Part shown: piece by piece, positions 6,868 to 12,123 of the stretch
How the letters are laid out: every line of letters starts with the position of its first letter
Numbering within the stretch: the first letter of the stretch is position 1
NCBI GenBank assembly: GCA_934489915.1
Contig: CAKSSZ010000029.1
Location: forward strand, 1 to 12,123
DNA from: an uncultured Clostridia bacterium
GTDB taxonomy: Bacteria; Bacillota; Clostridia; HGM11514
Length of the DNA: 12,123 nucleotides
Direction: 5' to 3'
Translations under genes and position numbers: made by a program
The notes under the pieces: model-generated
What the model was told of the DNA's origin: nothing
Seen by the model: the letters and a program-made list of their open reading frames with translations, nothing else
Databases searched by the model: none

Positions 6868-7650
6868 ATGAACCACATCAACCGATTTGACGGCAAGGGT
6901 GAAATTTATGCAAAGGCAAGACCGAAGTACGCCAATGAATTTTTTGATTATTGAATAGATACCTTACATATTCCGACGGGAAGTGTTTTTGCCGATATTG
7001 GATCCGGTACGGGAATTTTTACCGAGCAGCTGTTACACTGCGGCTATCGGGTTTATGCGGTAGAACCGAATGACGATATGCGCAGAAAAGCAGAAGAAAA
7101 GCTCTCCCAAAATAAAAATTTTATTTCTGTGAACGGCAATGACCACCATATGAATCTCCCCGATCAAAGCATTGACTTTCTGACAGCAGCTCAGGCCTTC
7201 CACTGGTTTGACCCCGAACAATTTCAAAAAGAATGTAGGCGTGTACTAAAATCGGGCGGAAAAGTATTTATCCTTTACAATTCCCGGGATGAAACGGCTG
7301 ACAGTGTGAAAGCTCTTTCACAGTTACGTTATCGCTACAGCCCCGATTTCCATGGCTTTTCAAACGGAATCAGCAACGAAGCGTGCATTGCCTTCTTTGG
7401 CGGGAACTGCAAGATATACCGGGCAAAAAATGACCAGACCTACGACAGACAAGCCTATCTCAACCGGGTGCTGTCTTCCTCCTATTCCTTAACAGAGGAC
7501 GATCAACGTTACCCGGAATACCTGAAAGCCATTCATAACATTTTTGATGCTTTCTCGGTAGACGGTTTCATAACCGAACCGGTCAACACCGTTGCATACA
7601 TGGGAGAAGTTTCATCATTTTCCCAAAAAGGCAATAGAAAAAGGGGTTGA
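6868..7650 (+). pseudogene. Class I SAM-dependent methyltransferase interrupted by one in-frame TGA
   Basis: From ATG 6868 (AGAGGGG at 6854-6860) the frame encodes MNHINRFDGKGEIYAKARPK and continues to Y28, then TGA at 6952-6954. The same frame then stays open to 7650. The downstream part carries SAM motif I (ADIGSGTGIF, about residues 41-50), an acidic residue ending strand two (VEPND), and AAQAFHWFD with RRVLKSGGKVFILYNSRDE, all typical of a Clostridia class I methyltransferase family of about 255 residues. Related proteins, as I remember them, have leucine at the interrupted site, so TTA to TGA is the simplest change. The next ATG (7078) lies after SAM motif I, so restart would not give an active enzyme. 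It is a recent pseudogene, a sequencing error or, less likely, a readthrough gene. The substrate is unknown. No promoter is evident in 6835-6867. Confidence 0.8.
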
Positions 7651-7660
7651 GAATTGCTTC

Positions 7661-7711
7661 AAAATAAGGGCTGCTTAAAAAGTCAACTTTTTAAGCAGCC
7701 CTCCTTATTTT
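7661..7711. terminator. Bidirectional terminator between convergent genes
   Basis: AGGGCTGCTTAAAAAGT (7667-7683) pairs with ACTTTTTAAGCAGCCCT (7686-7702), a 17-bp inverted repeat with a 2-base centre. The flanks extend it: AAAATAA on the left and TTATTTT on the right pair again after a small bulge and provide a T-rich tail on either strand. It sits between the methyltransferase stop (7650, +) and the small minus-strand gene's stop (7724), so it can end transcription from both sides. Confidence 0.85.
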
Positions 7712-7723
7712 CTGCTACTCCGT

Positions 7724-8005
7724 CTAATGAAAATCCTCTGTTTCTAATAACAGCGCCTCCATAACCTCCGTCAACGACATAGGCGTTACTGTATTATTTG
7801 CTAATTTTCGAATCATGTACATGATGCAATCAAAAGAACAGCAAACATCCGGTAAAGCTTTTGATTCTAAAATTTCATCGGTATCGCTTTTCTTTTTCGT
7901 AATCTCCATTCCGTAGGTACCGGGCGCTATGCACAGATAATATTCTAACCGATATTCCTCCTCCGGTAATTTCACTTGAACTGCCGACACCATTTTCTTC
8001 TGCAT
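7724..8005 (-). CDS. Small DUF6514-like protein, 93 aa
   Basis: A small acidic protein beginning MQKKMVSAVQVKLPEEEYRL. Its layout is a short start, an EYYLCIAPGTYGMEITKKK beta-hairpin region, a stretch ending FDCIMYMIRKLANN, and a terminal TVTPMSLTEVMEALL helix. This pattern (YG-EI, then a helix, then NTVTP-L-V) resembles DUF6514, a Clostridia family of unknown function; the resemblance is from memory and not searched. There is no signal peptide or membrane segment. The frame is open further upstream to 8194. I chose ATG 8005 because AGGAG (8013-8017) lies 7 nt before it and the encoded residues upstream are basic and AT-driven. ATG 8020 and ATG 8038 are alternatives with weaker sites. A TATAAT box at 8079-8084 supports a start near here. 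The function is not known. Confidence 0.7.
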   Translation of the reverse strand: MQKKMVSAVQVKLPEEEYRLEYYLCIAPGTYGMEITKKKSDTDEILESKALPDVCCSFDCIMYMIRKLANNTVTPMSLTEVMEALLLETEDFH

Positions 8006-8078
8006 CTTTCTTCTCCTCATCTTTTCCTTTATTTTCATTTTGTTACCTTGCTTCTTCCTCCTTCCCGGCAACAACTCT

Positions 8079-8084
8079 ATTATA
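8079..8084 (-). promoter_or_regulatory. Predicted -10 box for the small minus-strand gene
   Basis: Read on the minus strand, this is a perfect TATAAT in an AT-rich stretch, about 75 bp before ATG 8005. The expected -35 position (8102-8107, GATATT) is poor and overlaps a dyad or terminator arm. Transcription would begin near 8072. It is a plausible but incomplete promoter. Confidence 0.45.
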
Positions 8085-8096
8085 TAACATTTTACG

Positions 8097-8144
8097 AAAA
8101 AAATATCGCAGAAAAAAAGTTTTATTTCTACGATTTTCTGCGAT
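8097..8144 (-). terminator. 11-bp dyad with T tract: backup terminator or operator
   Basis: ATCGCAGAAAA (8105-8115, + strand) and TTTTCTGCGAT (8134-8144) are perfect inverted arms 18 nt apart. On the minus strand the second arm is followed by A and seven T (8104-8097), the form of a second intrinsic terminator behind the large SLH gene. The same arm overlaps the -35 position of the small gene's presumed promoter, so an operator role is also possible. The long loop makes the terminator reading moderate. Confidence 0.5.
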
Positions 8145-8173
8145 TTGGAGAAAATTTTTTTATAAAACAACCG

Positions 8174-8218
8174 CAAATAAAAATCCCGGTGCATCCATAG
8201 GAATCGGATGCACCGGGA
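8174..8218 (-). terminator. Rho-independent terminator of the SLH surface-protein gene
   Basis: TCCCGGTGCATCC (8184-8196) and GGATGCACCGGGA (8206-8218) form a perfect GC-rich 13-bp stem with a 9-nt loop. On the minus strand it lies 7 bp past the stop codon (8226-8228) and is followed by TTTTTATTT. Confidence 0.92.
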
Positions 8219-8225
8219 ACCAATT

Positions 8226-11200
8226 TTATACTTCTTCTAAAAACCTTTGCAGAATCGCTGCCGCCTCTGCTCTGGTAGCACAATCTCTCGGGTTCAAGGT
8301 CGTCTCTGTTTTCCCCCGAATCAATCCGCAGCCAACCGCATACGCCATTGCGCTGACGGCATATTCGGAAATCTCTTCATAGTCCGCATAAGACTGTAGA
8401 TTAACCGAAGCAGATTCTACTTTCCCCTTGCTCTGAGCATAACGGAACAAAATTGCTGCAATCTGTTCACGGGTGATCATCTGATCCGGTGCAAAAACGC
8501 CTTCCCCCATACCACTGACCAGCCCGTTTTGCGCCGCCCAGCGAACGGCGTCTGCATAATAACTGCCTTCCTTCACATCGTTAAAGGGTAGCGCACCCTC
8601 GGTTTTCTCGCTGCCTTCGGCACGCCAGAGTACAGTAACCAGCATTGCACGGGTTAAGGGAGTATCCGGTTCAAACAAATCAGCAGCAGTTCCCACCATC
8701 AGCTGACGGCTGACAGCATATTCTACAGCCGAGTAGAACCAATCCCCCGGGCGCACATCGGTAAAGGGATTTTCCCACGGTTTTTCCCCACCGCTCTCCA
8801 TCCATTTGGCATAAAGGGTCAAGTCCCCGGTAACTGCGCTGGAGAAATCATACTTGTTCTTCCCTTCCGGATCGGTATACCAACCCACAAACACAGCATT
8901 TTCCTTTGTGGGAGCTGCCGGTTCTGCCAGCTGCTGATTCTTCGCCACCCGAACACTTGCCATGGTCAGTCCGTTATTGGTTTCAAACGTGACGGTATAG
9001 TAGGTGGTGCCTCCGCCTCCACCGCCGGGGCCGCCGGAAGAATCTTTGGTCCAGCGTGCGGTAACCGTAACCGCCTGATCGGGCATTTGGAAGGTCGTTT
9101 CTTGCTGCGTACTATCAGCAAAGGTGATACCGTCCTCCGAGGACCACCCGGCAAAGGTATAACCACTGCGGGAGCCTGCACGCACCGTTACGGTCTCTCC
9201 TGAAGTGTACTCTCCGCTGCCGTCCTCCTGAGAATAACTATCCTTTACGGTAACAAGGTAAGTGGTCGGTTGTTTTACAACCAATGCAAGCTTGGGCTGA
9301 GATACATTCCCTGCGCTGTCTTGGGCGGAAAGCACAATTGTTTTGCTCTCTTCTCCTTCCTCCAGCACGCCGGAAACGGAGAAAGCTCCGTTGCTTCCCA
9401 CTGTTTCTGATGTTTGTTTATCATAAAATACCTGACTGCCTGCGTCTGCCATTCCGGTAATTGCATAGGCTCCCGACTCAGAATCGGCATAAAATACATC
9501 CGAAGATAAGGTCAGAAGAGGTGGTTCTTTATCAAAACTGATCAGGATATATTCGCTGGTCACATCCAGCCCGGAAATACCGTCCACCTGAAGCATTAAG
9601 GTTCCCTCAGCTTCCGGAATCAAATATTCACCGTTTTCCGGCTGAATCAATTCATCCGTATCCATTCGTCTGACCTGATAGGTTGCGGCATTGTCCGCAC
9701 TTTTCACGGTCAAATAATGACTGCCCGATCCTACGCAGGCCTGATACACGCTGTTTTTCTCTGCCACACAGGGCTGACTGTCAATTGCCAGCTCCATAGC
9801 AAGGGGCTGATACTCGGGTAAATAGCGGTCGGCAGACAAGCTTTCTTTGCTGTAATATTTTCCGTCCTCCACCGATTTATAGGCTTTTACACCGATCCGA
9901 TAGGTTTGATTCGCCTGCAGGTTATCCTTCGCCAAAACAGATGTAACAGAGCCGTCCTCATTGACAGAAACACCGTTTCCGCCAACGGTTAACGCCATAT
10001 CAATCCCGGTCTGATCCCCTGCCAGATCATAGCCAAAGCCGGTATCAATCCACTTGCCGTTGTCCTCCCGATAAACCGTCACAGCATATCCGTCAGCGCC
10101 GTCTACCTGCTTCCAGTCAGCCCGCATTACCTCATTCCCTGCCGGCTGCAAAGAAACTGTTTCCGGCGCAGCAGGTTCGTTGGTATTTTGGTAGCTGAGC
10201 TGCTGGTCAAAAGCACAGTGATCAATAGTAATCAACGCCTCTTCTTCCTGACCGTCATCATTCAAATCCGCTTTTCTTTCGGTCATTAAGTAGGTCGTTA
10301 CATAATAATCGCCGGAAGGCGCCAGCGCACCGGAGGTCGGTAAGGTAACGTCAATGGCTCCGGGCTGATCCAGCTCCCGTTCATCAATCAAATAATCTGC
10401 CCCGTCCTTTGTGTTTGCCAGATAGGTGCGGAGCACATAGGTTTCTCCGGTTTTGGAGTAATCCACACTCCCGGTTACCTTCCCTTGCTGCAATGTCGCA
10501 TTCAGCTTTTCAAACGGGTTCACTGCAGCTTCCTCATGGGTAAATGCCAAACCGTTGGCGTCAACATAATAGCTTCCGCCGGATTTCAGCCGCAGCAACA
10601 CCACACGGTGCTCCTGACCATCCTGATTATTTGTCACCAAAGCAGATACTGCTGTGATGTCAGATGCCGGATCCACCAGACCGGTTTCCGTCCAATCAAT
10701 TGACTTGCCGGAGACGGTCAATGCATTCTTCACTTCTTCCTCCGTCACAGTCTTGTCAAAGGCCAGCAGAATATAAGGCGTTTCCTCTCCTTCGGCAGTT
10801 ACGTTGATGTTAGCGGTCGGGGAGGCTGCACTTGCCAGAGACAGCAGCATCGGCGCCGATTGCACCACCGGTGTGACGCCCTTATCTTCCCAATTCCAAT
10901 CAGAAAGATGGTTATGGAAATTTGCTTCAAAACCCCAGCCTGCACCATACTTAAACTTCGTTTGGACAATTCGCGGGATCAATACCCAGGCACGTACGTC
11001 AAAAATAAACGCTGCTCTTTCAATTTCTGCCATTGCTCCCAAATACACGTCAACATTTTTGAACGCATCCTTCAAGCCTTCATTGACAGAAACTCCCCGA
11101 ACCGGGAAGGTGGTCTGTCCGCCGGCAATCAGGTTGACCTTGGCGCTGCTCAGTTCCAGCCCGGGTAAAATCTTTGAATTATCGGGCACTTTGATTGTTC

Positions 11201-12123
11201 CGGTCGCCGTTCCGTTTGCGCCGATCGCCAAATGGACACGGTTCTTTGCCTGATTTGCTCCGCCAAAGGCTCCCAGCTCCAAGCCGGTCTCCACTTCAAT
11301 CATATTGATTGCTTTGCTGGGCAAATTCAAGGAAAGCTCTTTAGAACCGGCAAAATAAATTCCCTGATAAGTTTCTCCCTTATAATTGCGCTTCATTCCG
11401 TTCAGCTTTAAGGTATATCCGAAGCTATCCACAATCTGCGTCGCTGCTCCTGCGCCGACAATATTCACGTCCGTCGCCTTCAGCGAAATTTCACTGGGGC
11501 CAAGCACAACATTTCCCGTCCCCTCAATCAGATGCAGATACGTTCCGGTCAATGCTCCTCTCAGCTTCAAAGGCGGGATTGCAAAATAATCCCCGTTGAC
11601 AGTTGCTACCAAATCCTTAAAGCCTGCTCCACCGCCGTTCAGCTGTCCGATCGGCACAGGCGGAACCAGCACAATGCCGGGACTTGCCTTCACATAAAAC
11701 CACAGTTCATCCGGCAGCAAGGCTCCTTTATCAGAGCGCTCCAACGCCAGGCTGGCTTCTGTTTCAAACAATTCAAATGCGTTTAACTCCAGGCTGAAGG
11801 CATACCGTTCCTCCCCACGGAAGGTATTGACCTCTCCTTCTACCTTTGCCAGCTCCAAAGAAAGCAGCTTTGTTGTATCAAAGATCCCCTTTGCCTGAAC
11901 GCCGTTCACCTTAAATTCGTACCCCTTTTTTCCGTTGCCCAAATCCGTTTCCTTTAATCCGTATCCCAGCTTTTCCAGGGTAAAGCTCGCCCCGTCAAAC
12001 AGGGTTTTAAATCCGATTTCACCACGAAACACCAGGTTTCCTTCATTGTCTGCATCCGCTTGGGCTAATTTTGCCGTAGCATAAGGAATATCCACATATA
12101 AAATAGCGTCGTTTACTTTGGGG
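8226..12123 (-). CDS. Large SLH-anchored surface protein with InlB-type repeats (5' end beyond window)
   Basis: The frame is open across the right edge, so the true start and signal peptide are outside. The first in-window start codon (GTG 12095) is not taken as real, because open codons continue upstream of it. At least 1298 residues are visible; numbering below counts from that GTG. Residues 1-400 are beta-rich, with many short strands and glycines, and I do not recognise them. About 610-621 is an EF-hand-like DLNDDGQEEEAL. About 641-755 looks like fibronectin type III (WKQVDGADGYAVTVY). About 858-941 is Ig-like (SAQDSAGNVS). About 945-1016 is a bacterial repeat (GYTFAGW and TARW). A Gly-rich linker follows (1020-1028), then a Listeria-Bacteroides repeat (FVGWYTDPEG and LYAKW, 1031-1098), then three SLH repeats (1110-1289) with LTRA, ITRE and ATRA motifs. 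The SLH part should hold it non-covalently to wall polysaccharide. Adhesion or scaffold roles are guesses. Confidence 0.93.
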   Translation of the reverse strand, partial: PKVNDAILYVDIPYATAKLAQADADNEGNLVFRGEIGFKTLFDGASFTLEKLGYGLKETDLGNGKKGYEFKVNGVQAKGIFDTTKLLSLELAKVEGEVNTFRGEERYAFSLELNAFELFETEASLALERSDKGALLPDELWFYVKASPGIVLVPPVPIGQLNGGGAGFKDLVATVNGDYFAIPPLKLRGALTGTYLHLIEGTGNVVLGPSEISLKATDVNIVGAGAATQIVDSFGYTLKLNGMKRNYKGETYQGIYFAGSKELSLNLPSKAINMIEVETGLELGAFGGANQAKNRVHLAIGANGTATGTIKVPDNSKILPGLELSSAKVNLIAGGQTTFPVRGVSVNEGLKDAFKNVDVYLGAMAEIERAAFIFDVRAWVLIPRIVQTKFKYGAGWGFEANFHNHLSDWNWEDKGVTPVVQSAPMLLSLASAASPTANINVTAEGEETPYILLAFDKTVTEEEVKNALTVSGKSIDWTETGLVDPASDITAVSALVTNNQDGQEHRVVLLRLKSGGSYYVDANGLAFTHEEAAVNPFEKLNATLQQGKVTGSVDYSKTGETYVLRTYLANTKDGADYLIDERELDQPGAIDVTLPTSGALAPSGDYYVTTYLMTERKADLNDDGQEEEALITIDHCAFDQQLSYQNTNEPAAPETVSLQPAGNEVMRADWKQVDGADGYAVTVYREDNGKWIDTGFGYDLAGDQTGIDMALTVGGNGVSVNEDGSVTSVLAKDNLQANQTYRIGVKAYKSVEDGKYYSKESLSADRYLPEYQPLAMELAIDSQPCVAEKNSVYQACVGSGSHYLTVKSADNAATYQVRRMDTDELIQPENGEYLIPEAEGTLMLQVDGISGLDVTSEYILISFDKEPPLLTLSSDVFYADSESGAYAITGMADAGSQVFYDKQTSETVGSNGAFSVSGVLEEGEESKTIVLSAQDSAGNVSQPKLALVVKQPTTYLVTVKDSYSQEDGSGEYTSGETVTVRAGSRSGYTFAGWSSEDGITFADSTQQETTFQMPDQAVTVTARWTKDSSGGPGGGGGGTTYYTVTFETNNGLTMASVRVAKNQQLAEPAAPTKENAVFVGWYTDPEGKNKYDFSSAVTGDLTLYAKWMESGGEKPWENPFTDVRPGDWFYSAVEYAVSRQLMVGTAADLFEPDTPLTRAMLVTVLWRAEGSEKTEGALPFNDVKEGSYYADAVRWAAQNGLVSGMGEGVFAPDQMITREQIAAILFRYAQSKGKVESASVNLQSYADYEEISEYAVSAMAYAVGCGLIRGKTETTLNPRDCATRAEAAAILQRFLEEV
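8229..8768 (-). other. Three tandem SLH domains
   Basis: The last 180 residues of the surface protein hold three S-layer homology repeats. They begin PFTDVRPGDWFYSAVEYAV, PFNDVKEGSYYADAVRWAA and SYADYEEISEYAVSAMAYAV. Each ends with an F/L-x-P ... TR[AE] block. Trimeric SLH units of this kind bind pyruvylated secondary wall polymers in Gram-positive bacteria. The third repeat carries two cysteines (VGCGLI and RDCATR), which is unusual. Confidence 0.93.

Noticed and set aside
6952..6990. Selenocysteine insertion at the TGA of the methyltransferase
   Set aside because: A small TTCC/GGAA hairpin (6971-6982) follows, but its stem is only 4 bp and related enzymes, as I recall them, have leucine, not cysteine, at this site.
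8006..8194. Longer start for the small minus-strand gene
   Set aside because: The extra residues are driven by AT-rich intergenic DNA that contains hairpins and the TATAAT box; the ribosome site fits ATG 8005.
10804..11253. Plus-strand ORF of 149 codons inside the SLH protein gene
   Set aside because: It lies opposite a continuous long coding frame with no recognisable motif; it is a shadow frame.
1..12123. CRISPR array, insertion sequence, toxin-antitoxin or phage defence genes
   Set aside because: No regularly spaced repeats, transposase motifs, terminal inverted repeats around a gene, or defence domains were found.

Overview
The window reads as chromosomal DNA of a mid-GC Gram-positive anaerobe, most likely a Clostridia member of the Oscillospiraceae type. 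The grounds are strong GGAGG-type ribosome binding sites, Firmicutes-style U-tract terminators, a cell-wall protein with three C-terminal S-layer homology (SLH) repeats plus InlB-type repeats, and a small protein resembling the Clostridia family DUF6514. This placement is inferred from gene types, not from a marker gene.

Layout. Bases 3-6693 (+) are a tightly packed exopolysaccharide or cell-surface glycan operon. It contains the tail of an odd DUF421-like ORF, three GT4 glycosyltransferases, a polyprenyl-phosphate sugar-1-phosphate transferase, a membrane-tethered GT2 glycosyltransferase and a UDP-glucuronate decarboxylase (UDP-xylose synthase). Three junctions are 4-bp ATGA overlaps, so translational coupling is likely. 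A short hairpin overlaps the last stop codon, and a tRNA-Arg(CCG) follows only 5 bp later with its own strong terminator. A class I SAM methyltransferase gene (6868-7650, +) comes next; it is intact except for one in-frame TGA at codon 29. A symmetric terminator hairpin (7661-7711) separates the plus-strand genes from two minus-strand genes: a 93-residue DUF6514-like ORF (7724-8005) and a very large SLH-anchored surface protein (8226 to beyond the right edge).

How the genes work together. The phosphoglycosyl transferase would load the first sugar phosphate onto undecaprenyl phosphate. The three GT4 enzymes and the GT2 enzyme would extend the repeat unit, and the decarboxylase would supply UDP-xylose (or its epimer UDP-arabinose through another enzyme) as a donor. 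No flippase, polymerase, chain-length regulator or UDP-glucose dehydrogenase is inside the window; these must lie upstream or elsewhere. The SLH protein is a separate transcription unit. SLH domains generally bind pyruvylated wall polysaccharide, but nothing here shows that this operon makes that ligand.

Most of the window is recognisable. The items most worth a second look are a near-consensus promoter inside the GT2 gene, the tRNA placed directly behind the operon, the single nonsense codon in the methyltransferase, the tandem hairpins and promoter upstream of the small minus-strand gene, and the unrecognised N-terminal 600 residues of the SLH protein. I saw no CRISPR array, insertion sequence, phage gene or clear new multi-gene system.
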